Shown: positions 47,979 to 58,433 of the stretch, one piece after another
How positions within the stretch are numbered: the first letter of the stretch is position 1
Layout of the letters: every line of letters starts with the position of its first letter
NCBI GenBank assembly: GCA_032718865.1
Contig: JALUTQ010000005.1
Coordinates: 248,001-312,000, forward strand
Origin: Tilletia caries
Lineage: Eukaryota > Basidiomycota > Exobasidiomycetes > Tilletiales > Tilletiaceae
Direction of reading: 5' to 3'
Length of the DNA: 64,000 bases
The notes under the pieces: model-generated
What the model was told of the DNA's origin: nothing
The model's database searches: none
The model's input: only the letters and a program-made list of their open reading frames with translations
Program-made: the position numbers and the translations under genes

Positions 47979-49264
47979 AGAAGGGGTCCATCTTCCTTAC
48001 ACGGAATCGGAACGACGCTCCCCCCTCCAAGTCCCTATGCAGCAATATCCGCTTCATTTCCCCCAACAGGCTCCGCAAATACTTCTTGCACCCCTCCCGC
48101 CCCTGAGCGACGCTTTCACAACCCCCCTCATACACACACGTCTCGCAGGCGTGTTCGATTCATCGACCCTAGGCCGAATCAAGATTTCATTCCTCCTCCT
48201 CCTCCTCCTCTTCTCCATCGATCCTCTTCATACAAAAGGACATCTCCCACAATTCCTCTCCCTTCCCTTCCCTTCCCATTCCATTCCATTCCGTCCCACT
48301 TCTACTCCCTTCTCCCGCGCTGGAATTTTTCCTCCTTTGTTCCCCTCCCCCTTCTAGCTTTCCTCGGCCCTAAACATTTGCTTTTTTGGTTCATTCCCTG
48401 CCTACTTCTCTTCGCACACCTTCGTGATTCTGTTTGACGAGAAGACGAGTACGTATTTGAGCCCTGAGGAGACTCTAGGGCAGTTCACGCGCATCATTGG
48501 CCCGCTCTGACCCGCTTGACGCGCTCTGCCTGGAATCACACCAACTTCCTCGTCCTCTCCATGTCCGCCTCAACCGTCCAAAGCAAACCGCACCAAACGA
48601 TCAGACTTCGGAGCGCACGGCACGGCCTGGCACCGCAGATACTCGACCGTGACCTTGTTTGAACCTTGCGCGGGCGTCAAAGTGGCGGGTGCAAAGGTCG
48701 GAGGACAACTGACGCGATTTGAACAAAGCGAAGCCCTCCTCCCTCTCGCAGAACTCAGCTCAGCTCAGCACAATGCTCATCGGGGACTGCCTGCCTCAAT
48801 CGCGCCCTTTGTTCCGCCCTTCCGCTGTTATCAGTGTCCAGCCCTAGCAGCTTATATTCCCCTTTGTGCGTTCCGGCCGGCCGCCAGTAGCCCATGGCTG
48901 AAAGACCCCCATTCATTCCGTTCGTTCTGCATACCTTCCCATATCATCTGCAGCTGACTTCTTCCTTTCCCCCGATTGGTTTGCTTGTTCGGAGCTTGAC
49001 CACCAAACTCACATCTCCGCTTTGGTTCGACTCACCTCTGTCTCTTCCTCTGTCTCTTCCTCTGCCCCTCCTCTCTCTTTGATCTTTCTTTCAGCAGGGT
49101 GTTCCTTCCCTCTTTTCTTCTGATCGACAGTATAAGCCTCGACGGCCCTCACTGTGTGTTCATATTTTCGGATCCCCCCCTCCTCTTCTCTCTCAGGATT
49201 CCCTCCTTCCCTCTGTGCTTCTCCTTCCTTCACTCTACTCAGAACCCCAGAAACAAGTGAAACT
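47979..49264. other. Intergenic interval between Pkc1 and the secreted hydrolase
   Basis: About 1.29 kb with long CT-rich tracts (near 48190-48350 and 49030-49240). These would suit the 3' UTR of Pkc1 and the pyrimidine-rich promoter of the hydrolase gene. No coding frame is convincing. Confidence 0.35.
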
Positions 49265-50889
49265 ATGTCAACCTCCAACAATCCACCCCGCCAGCGAAAC
49301 ACCTTTCCAACTATCCTGACCGCCCTCCTGCTGCTCCTCCTCGCAAGCAGCTCACTGTCACACACTCACGCAGCCCGGATCTCCAACAACACCGCAGCCT
49401 TACCACCACTCCGACATGACCCGCTCGGGCGGATGTCGTACCGCACCTTCCAGGCTGGTGACACCCAGGGAGCCGAGTTCAACGTGAGCACGTACACGGT
49501 GGATACGGGGTTGGCTTCGAGGACGCGGTCGCCTTCTGGGATTTATGGGTGGAACTTTATTGTGAGCCTTTTGGAGGGACCCTCGCTTCTCCCCTTGCAG
49601 AGGGCCGTTGATTTCGTTTGTGCTCATTTTTCTCTCTTTGTTATGGGATCCTTTGCTGTTAAGTGGCGCGGCGAGGCGTATGATCCCTCTCGGCCTCTAA
49701 TGGTCTGGTTCGGCTCGTCTGCATCTAGATGGTACGCCCCCCCAAATCCACAGTCCTCCCAATAAACGAGAGCTAATTGCCGCTGTTCTAAATTTTAACC
49801 AGCAACAACGTCTCCGACCCTGGCTGCATCCTCTCCAAAGGCCTCTCCGAAGGCTGGCCCAAACGAATCGCCGCCCACAGCCCATACACCCGCACCCTCC
49901 TAACCGACGCCCACCTCTCCATCCTAACCATCGTCTCCCCGCTCTGCTACAACACATCCACCTCCTCCCCCCTTTCCAACCTCTGCGGCTCGCCCGTGCA
50001 GATGCACGCGTTGAAGCACTATCGGCCCGATTTGGTGCTGGGGATTATGCAGATTGTTAAGGATCAGTTTGGGTTTGATGAGGGGAGGGTTGTGGGTTCG
50101 GGGATGTCGATGGGTGGCAGGGGGATTTTGAGGTTGGGGACTTTTTGGCCGTTGAGGGCCGTTTCGGTCACGGGTGCGAATTTGGAGACGGCCCAAAGCA
50201 GGTACATGAAGACGTTACCGTACACTCCGTGAGTAACTCGACCTGGAGCATCTCTACAATCCATTACTGACGTACGTGCTGGGATCGTATCTAGGTGGGA
50301 CTCGGGCGAAGGGTGCTGGACACTCAAGAACCCCAACGTCGGCGGGGCGGCGTGCAACAATGCCGTACCGGCAACCTTACCCCTCGCGCACAGGTACGGC
50401 AACACCCGCGTCCAAATCTATGCGAGGTGAGTATACCTTCTTTAGGCTGTATGCTTGTCCGTACTGAATAGAAGACTGACCCGCCCCTTTTGACCTGCCT
50501 ACAGTCCAGGAGATACCATCGCGAACCTGACGTCTGAAATACGCCCAACATGCGACGCCATCAACCAAGCGTCCAGGTCCTCATCCTCATCCTCCGCCTA
50601 TACAGCCCCAGCAACCTCCCGCAAACGCGGCGCCCCTCTGGCACGCTGCACGATCAAAGAAATTCGCGGACCGTCCTCTTCGGCGCAGAATGGGACCACC
50701 ACCTCCTCCTCCTCATCCGCGCCCTCTTCCTCTTCTTCTTCCTCTTCCTCCTCGTCCGCGTCGTCGTCATCGTCATTGGGACCATCGCACGGGGCATTGA
50801 TGAAGTACGGCTATGGCGAGGGGGACTTGAATTTCTTGGTGGGTGGGTATGGGGGGCCTGTTGTTTCTTTCAAGCCCAATCGGGGGTGA
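49265..50889 (+). CDS. Secreted alpha/beta hydrolase, PHB-depolymerase/esterase type
   Basis: Five exons (49265-49561, 49664-49731, 49803-50228, 50295-50426, 50505-50889) join in phase into about 435 residues. The start at 49265 gives a signal peptide (TILTALLLLLLASSSLSHT, then Ala); an in-frame upstream Met at 49154 would bury it, so I reject it. The mature part has the nucleophile elbow GSGMSMGG near residue 225, a likely acid in SPGD and a late His in PSHG, arranged as in esterases of the LpqC/PHB-depolymerase type. Several Cys (CNNVSDPGC, PLCYN, NLCG) suggest disulfides. A poly-Ser stretch of about 35 residues lies near the end. It probably cuts esters outside the cell; the substrate is unknown. 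Confidence 0.7.
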
Positions 50890-51160
50890 GGATCTGTGCT
50901 GCGGAAGGGGGGAATATGTTACGCTGTTGACTTCTTAGGATGCTGTGCCTTTGCCTTTGTTAGATCTTTATACCATCCTTTGTGCTCGTGCTCTTGAAAG
51001 TGTTGCTGTTTGCGAACTGCATGCTGGTTACATTCTGGAATTGCATGCGAAGAGAGGCGAGAGAAGCGTGTTGGTACAACATGAACAAGGGAAATGTAGA
51101 TGGTGAGGTTGGCCGACGAGAGGGCCAAAGGAGAGAGGAAGGTGAAGACCCCAGCACCAT

Positions 51161-52550
51161 TCACCAGCCGAACTTGAGCTGGGCCCGAGTGAAGACTGGG
51201 GGCGTCCAGTTCAATCTCTCCGAAACGATCTTGCGTCTGCGTTTGCTCATCGCCCGATGGTACTGCTCCACCACCCCGTCCGACAGATTGAGATAGTGCT
51301 TCCCATCGACGAGCTTGAGCATGTTGAGCGCGGTACAGGTGTGCAGGATATCGCCGTGGGTGATGCTCGTCTTGTTCGCGAGGTCCTCAATCGACGTCTC
51401 GTTCTCTGCACCTTCGAGCTTCTCGAGCTCGAGGAGGAGCTCGACGATGGTCTCCATCCAGTAGGCGCGATAGCCCATCAGGCCCAAGTCGGAGAGCGGC
51501 TTCTCCGGCGAGCCGAGCTTGCCCTCGCGCTTGCTGAGTTCGTAGGAGAAGTCGATAAGGAGCCGGCCATAGCCTGATCGCTGATGCTGGGGCAAGGTGA
51601 GAATGCAGGCGAGATTGTAGTTCTCGGTGGACTCCTTCTCCTTGGAGAAGTAGCCAATGATATGTGCGCCGGTGTGATCGCGCCGGGTCATGACGTAGTA
51701 CAGGAAAGGGTCGACGTCGAAGTAGACTGTTTTGTGGTCGAGGAAGCACTTGGAGAGGAGGGAGAGGTTACGGCAGTATGTCTTCTGTCGGCGTCCGTCG
51801 ATCTCAAAGAAGGAGATGTCCTCGTGCCGATAGATCTCGTTCCCCGGCGGGTGAACGAGGGTGCACTTCACCCGATGCCGACGGAGGACGAAGGCAGAAG
51901 GGAAGTAGCCCAGACACATCTCGCAGATGTACAGAGTGTCGATGTAGGAGTATTCAATCGGGTACGGGCTGAAGTACCAGGTCTCGACCTCGAACTCGCC
52001 CATCTGGATCTTGTTCAGATTCTTGACGCGCGAGATCTCGGACACGGACTGGGTCATGCTTCCCGACGTGCGCAGTTTCTCGATCTCGGCCGCCTTGGAG
52101 AACGTCGCTGGCCCGTCGTCGTCGTCGTCGTCGTCGTCGTTGGTGGCAGGATTGGCGAGACCCGCTCCACCGCCTCCTGCGGCTGGATGTGAAGGGTCGA
52201 TCGGCTGGAGCTGGGAGGTGGAGTCTGTGTTGAGTTCTTGCTTGATGATGGCGCTGGCGGTGGTGGAGGAGGCCTGTGAGCCGAGGGTGAGGTCGGCCAT
52301 GAGGGAATCTCCGTCGGTATCGTCGCCTCCTGGAGCAGGCGTACCAGTGACGGTAGAACGATCCTCGTCGTCGTCACCTTCATCGGCGGCTGTTCCGACG
52401 ACCTCCATCTCGACGACAGCGCCATCTTCGCCTGCTATGCCACCTTGCTCTGCGATGATGCGGCGTGCGCGTGCTCTTGCGTGGGCTGTGCGACGTTGAC
52501 GAGCGGATGGGGTGCCGGAGTTGCTGATGAGTTCGGTGTGTACGTCGTCT

Positions 52551-52582
<32 letters not shown>

Positions 52583-53440
52583 ATCCTCTTCCGCGTCGTC
52601 ATCATCCTCATCGTCCTCGTCATCGGCCTGGCTTGCTCTGGCAGGTGAAGAAGCTGCCGCCGTGGAGGGAGCTTTCTGCGCTGTTCTCGATGTCGAAGCT
52701 GTTGCGACCGTCTTCTGTGCTGTTGCTCCTGCCGCTGCTGACCGGTGCTGGTTATGTTTGGCCTGTTGCTGGAGGGCTGCCTGTGTGGCTGCCTTCTTGA
52801 GCAAGTTGGTCTGCTGAGACGCAGCTGATCCTGCGTGTCGTGCTGGCGTGCCCGCTGCCGATGCCGCTGCTGTGGTCTTGCGCTTCTCCTGGGACGAGGC
52901 CGGCTGGGGCGCTGGTGCGGGAGGCAAGGGCCACTCGAGCTCCTTGGTCGTGATCAGGCGGGATCCCTTCACCCACTCGTCCAACCGCTTGTTGAACTCG
53001 ACATAGTGGACGTAGTACTCGGTCTGGTCGATCTCGTTGTCCTCGCCGCCTTCGCCTGCGCCGTCGCCGTCCTTGAGGCTGTCTTGCTCATCGTCCTCGC
53101 CGTCGTTCTCCTTCTTGACTCCGCCCTCTGTTGCTGCCTCTGCCTTTCGCTTCCTGCGTGCTCGGATGAGGGCAAGGCGCGAGTTGCGGGCGGTGCGGCT
53201 GGGAGGCTTCCTTCTGATGGAGAGGATCTCGGCTCTGCGCTGTTCGATGTCTCCCGTGTCTGGATCTGGCCGCTGCACGAAGATCTTGCATCCCGCGATG
53301 ACATCTTGGAGAACGTATGAGCCCGGTGCGCTGATCACCGGCTCGATGGTGGCATGGCTGCTCTCAGCTGCATGCGCATGGGCACTGTTCTGACTGCTGC
53401 TGCCTTGACTACTGCTGCTTGTGCTGTTCCGCGGTGCCAT
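51161..53440 (-). CDS. ESA1: MYST histone acetyltransferase Esa1 (NuA4 catalytic subunit)
   Basis: One intronless frame of 759 codons. Residues about 40-165 form the tudor-knot/chromo-barrel domain (GCKIFVQR, then [16 protein letters not shown]), interrupted by an acidic insert. Residues about 170-460 are a long Ala/Ser and Asp/Glu linker, which makes the protein much longer than yeast Esa1 (445). The MYST domain follows: [14 protein letters not shown], a C2HC finger ([19 protein letters not shown]), the catalytic Cys in LACILTLP, the acetyl-CoA loop [18 protein letters not shown] and the catalytic Glu in [11 protein letters not shown]. Esa1 acetylates histones H4 and H2A in the nucleus. The end [17 protein letters not shown] is typical. 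Confidence 0.93.
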
Positions 53441-54369
53441 GGTGGATTGGTGAAGACGAGGCCAAGGATGAGGTCGGGGAGTATGTATGGAGCGCCGAAG
53501 TGATCACCTTTTTGATTTGATTTCTGATCTTGATTCTTGACCACCACACCCACCACACCCACCACCACATCACCTCGCGCGCACATCAAGTTCTCTGCAA
53601 GGGTATGTATTACGGTTGCTCTAGGAAACTCTTCTTTCGGTCTGCTGACATCTCCTTCTCTTCTCTTCTCTTCTCTGCTCATCAGTCTGCCACAGTGCCA
53701 CCGACGACTGTCCTTGGCCTGCTGCTCGTCCCCGTCGCTCGCCCACCGTCGCTCGCCCACCGTCGCTCGCCCACCGTCGCTCGTCCCCGCCCTCGCTCGT
53801 CCCCGCCTGCGCCCACCGTCGCTCGCTCGCCCGTCGCTCGTCGTCCGCCCGCTCGTCCCCGCCTCCGCTCGTCCCCGCCTCCGCTCGTCCCCGCCGTCGC
53901 TCGTCCCCGCCGTCGCTCGTCCCCGCCGTCGCTCGTCCCGCCGACGCTCGTGCTGCTCGTTGCTCGCCCGGCCGTCGATCGGCCCGCCGTCGCTCGTGCC
54001 GCTGCTCGTCCGCCTCGTGTGGCTCTCAGCCCGCCCTCCGTCCGGACTCGCCCGTCGGCCTCTCGGCTCTCGTCCGCGGTCCGGCTGCTCGTGCGATCCG
54101 CCCGTCGCGTCCGTTTGACGCGGCTGTCGCGTTGCTGTCTTCTTTCTCTGCGGCTGCTCTGGGGGTTTCTGTATTGCGTGAGTATTTATGGCAGCGCGTT
54201 CATTCATGAGTGTTTGCTGAATATGATTATGTTTCTGTTGATTGATCCGGCTCAGGGCTCTTCACTGTGTGGTTCTGCTCTCCTTCTCGTCTTTCTGGGC
54301 AAGCAAGGATCGTCGAAAACGTCGGCCCTGCTCGCGTGCGCGTCTGGTCAGACTCTTCACACCCTAGCC
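53441..54369. other. Interval with a GC-rich minisatellite
   Basis: The 5' flank of Esa1 (with CACACCCACCACAC repeats near 53545 and TCTTC repeats near 53660) leads into a minisatellite and then a T/G-rich stretch. Long open frames on both strands here arise from the repeat and are not genes. Confidence 0.45.
53735..54010. repeat. Minisatellite of CGTCGCTCG/CTCGTCCCCGCC units
   Basis: Direct repeats of 14 bp (CCCACCGTCGCTCG, three copies from about 53750) grade into 12- to 15-bp units around CTCGTCCCCGCC and GTCGCTCGTCCCCGCC up to about 53950, then degenerate copies. All units share GTCGCTCG. Confidence 0.7.
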
Positions 54370-56244
54370 ATGGCCCTAGCCATGGAAGACGCTGGTTCAT
54401 CTACACCTCCTGCGCCTCCTCATGTCTCCGCTGCTACCGACCCTCTACACTCCACTGAAATACGAGACTTAATCGGTCACACTGCGTCTGCTCTCGCCCC
54501 GTTTGAATCATTCATTGCCGATCCCAGCAGAGACGTTATGATGATTCCGGCCCATCTGCTCGCCTTACAAGAGCTGATCGACGGTTGGGCTTTGTGCGTC
54601 CACCTCCTCCCATCCCCTCAATACGATCCACTCATGCGAAAAATGCTTTTTGCCCGAGAAGAGCTAGATACGTTGGAGCGGACTATGCCCGAGACGCGGC
54701 AGCAGGCATTGTGGGAGCGTACTGCGCGAGGGCAGCTTCGACTCAACGTCAACACCGACACCCTCTGCGAGCTCGTGGAGCTTCAGTTCACCGACGCAAC
54801 AATCTCGATAATGTTGGGCGTCTCTGCGATAACTGTGAGGAGACGGCGGCGCAAACTGGGGCTCGTACGTAGGGGGACACAATGGTTTCCGACGAGGACT
54901 TGATAGCTGTGAGTATGATTCAACCTAGAGACCAGCTAGTCTTCCATGTTTGCTGACAAACCTTTATGCTCCTGCCTGTCCATCTCGATTCTGCTCGCCT
55001 CATCCTCATTTCCTCACCTCTGCTCTGTGCTACTCTAGGCCATCGAATCTACATATGGGATGGGCATGAGTGTTGGAGAGAGGGGAATGCGCGGTGCGTT
55101 ACGCGCAGTTGGAGTCAGTGTCAGTCGCGCACGTTTGCGGCTGGCATTGCAAGCAAACAATCCTCATCGTGTGCAGGCACTCTGGGCGAAGACGACCAAG
55201 CGGCGGGATTACTACGTCCCGTTCGTTAACAGTCTCTGGCACATCGATGGGCATCATAAGCTCATCAAATACAAGATCGTCATACATGGGGGGTGGATGG
55301 GAAGAGTCGGGTGGTCACGTTCATGCGCGCCAACTCAAACAACCGCGCCGACACCGTCGCCGACTGCTTCCTCGAAGCCACGGAGAGGTGGGGATGGCCG
55401 AGTAGGGTCAGGGCTGATCACGGAGGGGAGAATCTGGAGGTTATGAGGTTGATGGAGGAAGCTCGAGGTGAGATGATGAGGTTTCATGCTGCACTTAACG
55501 CGTAGTATGAAGCCAAACTGACGTCGTTCTTATCCATTCATCAGGACACAATCGCGGTTCGTTCATTCAGGGTCCTTCGACCCGTAATCAGCGCATCGAG
55601 AGGATGTGGGTCGATGTTCAACGATGGACCACGGCCAAATACAAAGCCCTGTTTCAGGCCATGGAAGAGAGCGAACTTCTCGACGTGAACTGCTCCATTC
55701 ACTTGTGGTGTCTTCATCTCGTATTTTTGCCGCAACTCAACAAGGCACTTGATCACTTTCAAGACGTGTGGAACATGCATCCTGTGCGGACAGCGGGCTC
55801 CAACTGGAGTCCTCAGCAAATGCACACGGCAGGTCAGTGAGAAGAGTGGTGTTGGGATTGCAACATACTGAATCATTTTTGTGACTTCCAGGTGTTCTGG
55901 AAGCCGAGCGCAAGGGTTTCGACCTCCGGACTCGACCTGCTGTGCTGGAAGAGGAGGAAGCTGCCGAGGATATCAGACAGCACGCTCTGAGAAATTTTGC
56001 GGAGTACGGAGACGATGTGGCACGAGAAGGGAGGGAACGGCGAGAGAATGATCCTCATGTCGTGCTGGATCCGGTAGAGCGGGATTTGCCGGCGCTGCTA
56101 CTGGATCCTGCCGTGCGAGAATGGGTCGAGGCGGAAGTGCCACTCCAGTGGCCTCCTGGTGAAGACATGGGGTTGGGAAGGTACACCAAGGTTTTTGGAG
56201 GTTGTTTCCGAATTGCTAGAGGCAGCGGAGGGGCAGGAAGGTGA
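54370..56244 (+). pseudogene. Integrase core-domain (DDE) protein with two one-base frame breaks
   Basis: Exons 54370-54908, 55039-55467, 55545-55832 and 55892-56244. The N-terminal part ends in a helix-turn-helix (TISIMLGVSAITVRRRRRKL). The integrase core follows: first Asp in WHIDGHHKL, second in RVRADHGGEN, Glu in NQRIERMW, with SFIQGPSTRN between. This is a cellular-type integrase family found in fungi and animals, related to retroviral and Ginger-type integrases. Two breaks exist: after GLVRRG at a G5 run (54872-54876) and after HGG at a G6 run (55288-55293). Adding one G at each would join the frames. The gene is therefore decayed or misread. The C-terminal acidic domain (VLEEEEAAEDIR) is intact. 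No inverted repeats were found around it. Confidence 0.65.
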
Positions 56245-56456
56245 AGGTTCAGTGGAACACTCCCACGCGTATCGTAGAGGCTGAAGTCAACGGGAAGAGA
56301 ATACCTACCGCATCAATGACGCCGAACAGCCTTCCTACCCAGTGTCACACACGCTCCGCACGTCCACAGACAGCCATCTCTGGGACGGTTCTCGTACTGC
56401 TTAAGAGGATCCTTTCGGCCGTTCTTGGGCCTGAACACCAAGCAGGCCTTGTGATA

Positions 56457-57640
56457 CTAGTTGATGTGGAACAATTGAACTTTCAGCGCAAGAATCACGC
56501 GCTGCGCGCAACTCTGGAGCCTGGAGGAGAAGGAAGGACTGACCCACTGCTGACACTCGGGAACATCGCACTGAACCCACTGCAAAGGAGAGCAGTAATC
56601 CAGAATGTCAACATATGAGTAATCAATCGATCTGCGTGAATCGTGATGAAGAGAAGAGAACCTCACATCATCAACTGGATCTCCCTCTCCCTCCTCCGCC
56701 TCGCTGAAAAGCTCTGGCGCTTGACGGCTGCAGCACACTGGACAAATCTCCAGCATGCCCAGCTTTGAGCTTCCGGCGGTGGAGTTAGGCTGGGCGCGGC
56801 GCGCATGTTCTGCCTTCCCCCCTTCCTCACTGCCTCGAGCCTTTCGCTTCCGTATCTCCGGGCGCGCTCGAGAGGGGATGGAGAGAGGAGGGGTTGAAGT
56901 ATCCTTCAAATGTAGAGTGTACAGTATCAGTAAAGCAGAACGAAATGACACGCCACTTTCCTCTCACCTTCCCCATTTGACCCACATCAGAGTCACTCTC
57001 GCCGCTCGAAATAGAGATCTGTAGAGAGTGCAGTTTGAATCAGCTTTGAGCTTGGGCTGGAACCGTAAAAAGGGAGAAGGAAGTAGCTCACTGCGTCGTC
57101 AACAGTATTGTTCATCTCTCCCGACAATCCTGGCTCCTGCTTCACACTACCTGGTTCGTGTTTGACTTTGTAGTCAGACCGGACACAGGTGTGCTGTGCG
57201 AGGACGTGGGGCGGCATACGAACGCGACAATGTTCGCACTGGTTCTTGCCTGTCTCTTTGCCTGGCCGAGAACCTGAAGCTGCTGCAGATCCCCCTCCCT
57301 CCCATCGCGACCTGTCGAACATGACCTCGAGAGGCGGGAGGTACGAAGAGGGAGGAGCAGCAGGGGGGGTTCATCACGGTTCCCCACCACGTAGGCCTGC
57401 TTGCCTGAGTAGATGGCGGCGAGGTCGGCTCCGGTGGGGAACAGAGGGGCTCCATCTTTGTCCCGTTCTTGCCACAGTCGCACAGCCGGGGGGGAAGCAC
57501 TGCACCACCTGATAAATGAGGTAGAGAAGGGTGAATCAGCAATCCTGACCGACAGCAGCTGAAAGCGTGTTAGTACAGCTGCTACGTACGTGAAACCCAA
57601 TGTCTCGATGTCTTTGGCAATAAGGTTGTCCCCGGAGTAA
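56457..57640 (-). pseudogene. Zinc-binding protein, 5' end cut off by repeats, one frameshift
   Basis: Exons on the minus strand: from about 57635 to 57590, 57508-57092, 57018-56968, 56903-56667 and 56579-56457. The first visible exon (NLIAKDIETLGFTW) runs directly into a GC-rich repeat near 57640, so the start is lost. It has a CxxC...H...C finger (NQCEHCRVRMPPHVLAQHTC), a CPVCC pair and a C-terminal WVQCDVPECQQW that resembles a CW or PHD-type zinc site. A C7 run (57363-57369 on the plus strand) breaks the frame; one more base would join it. The protein may be a nuclear zinc-finger factor; I do not know the family. Confidence 0.45.
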
Positions 57641-57786
57641 CGCGGAGGGCTCCGCCTCCGCACTTCCAAATTCCGCCGGAATTTTGACTTTCTGAGGCGA
57701 GCTCCGCCTCCGCAGACTAAGACAGAGCGGAAAAAAACCAGCTCCGCGTTCCGACGGAATTATACAAAAGTTGAAATCCCAGCTCT
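57636..57786. repeat. GC-rich hairpin repeat flanking the copia element (left)
   Basis: Repeated GGCTCCGCCTCCGC and GAGCTCCGCCTCCGC units with complementary GCGGAG and short inverted GGAATT/AATTCC segments. The same composition (CTCCGCG, GCGGAGCTCGGAATTCCGC) continues after the retrotransposon at 63925-64000, so the copia element landed inside an older repeat. Confidence 0.55.
57782..57786. repeat. Left 5-bp target-site duplication of the copia element
   Basis: GCTCT directly before the 5' LTR, repeated at 63920-63924 directly after the last LTR. Confidence 0.75.
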
Positions 57787-57866
57787 TGTTGGATATATGC
57801 ATCATCCATGACACTTGGGTCGAGACTGGTCTCACCTTTTAGTATAGTGGTAGAATGTTCACAACA
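57787..57866 (+). repeat. 5' LTR, 80 bp
   Basis: Begins TGTTGGATATATGC and ends GTTCACAACA (TG...CA). Identical by eye to 63642-63721 and 63840-63919. Confidence 0.8.
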
Positions 57867-57880
57867 GATTAAGAGTCTGA
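57867..57880 (+). other. Primer-binding site, complementary to a tRNA-Lys(CUU) anticodon arm
   Basis: GATTAAGAGTCTGA lies directly after the 5' LTR. Its complement TCAGACTCTTAATC reads like the anticodon arm of a tRNA-Lys with anticodon CUU. An internal (half-tRNA) primer is known for Drosophila copia. The same motif follows the extra LTR at 63722. Confidence 0.55.
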
Positions 57881-58433
57881 CTAGCTCTGCTCCTTTCTTC
57901 CCTCTGCTCCTGTCCGTGGACTTTCTTCTCGTCTTCGTCCTCGTCCTCGTCGATCTCGTCTCTGCCATCCTCGACCTCGTCTTCATCGATTTCGATTTTC
58001 GACCTTGTCCTCACGAATCGCTGGTTTCTCCACGATTGCTGTCGGTTCTCCGCTTGCCGCTGGTTCTCCGCCGCCTGCCAACCTACCACTCTGTTTTTCG
58101 GTGCTGCTTCTGGTCCTCCTCGCACACCTCGACCTTCGATCTCCACCTTGTCGGTCCTCCCAAGACGGATCCAAGGTTTTCTTCAAGCATCCAAGGCCCG
58201 AGCAAGACTTGCCTTTCGGCTTTCTCTCTTCGTTCTTGTGCCCTCGCTGGCCTCGACCTCCTCGACCGCGACTTCGAGAGCCTTTCTTCTGCTCTGCGTC
58301 GCCTTCGATCTCGTCCTGCGGTTTCTGCGTTATCGCTCCCGCCTCGTCCTCGACTCTCCAGTCTTCTCGACCTCCGATCCTCTTCTTTCTTCGGCCCTCG
58401 GTCTTCTTCCTTCTCTGCCTCTCTTCTTCGACA
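57881..58433 (+). other. 5' leader of the retrotransposon
   Basis: About 550 bp, CT-rich with repeated CTCGTC units. CTCCACCTTGTCGGTCCTCC near 58138 recurs near 63411, so part of the leader is duplicated in the 3' region. No gene. Confidence 0.45.

Noticed and set aside
49154..49264. Upstream Met of the secreted hydrolase
   Set aside because: It would add 37 CT-derived residues in front of a good signal peptide.
53335..54207. Minus-strand frame of 290 codons, Arg/Gly/Asp-rich
   Set aside because: It is the reverse reading of the minisatellite and overlaps the Esa1 start.
57787..57866. 80-bp repeat as a cut-and-paste MITE
   Set aside because: TG...CA ends, 5-bp duplications, a primer-binding motif after it and a purine tract before it fit an LTR better.
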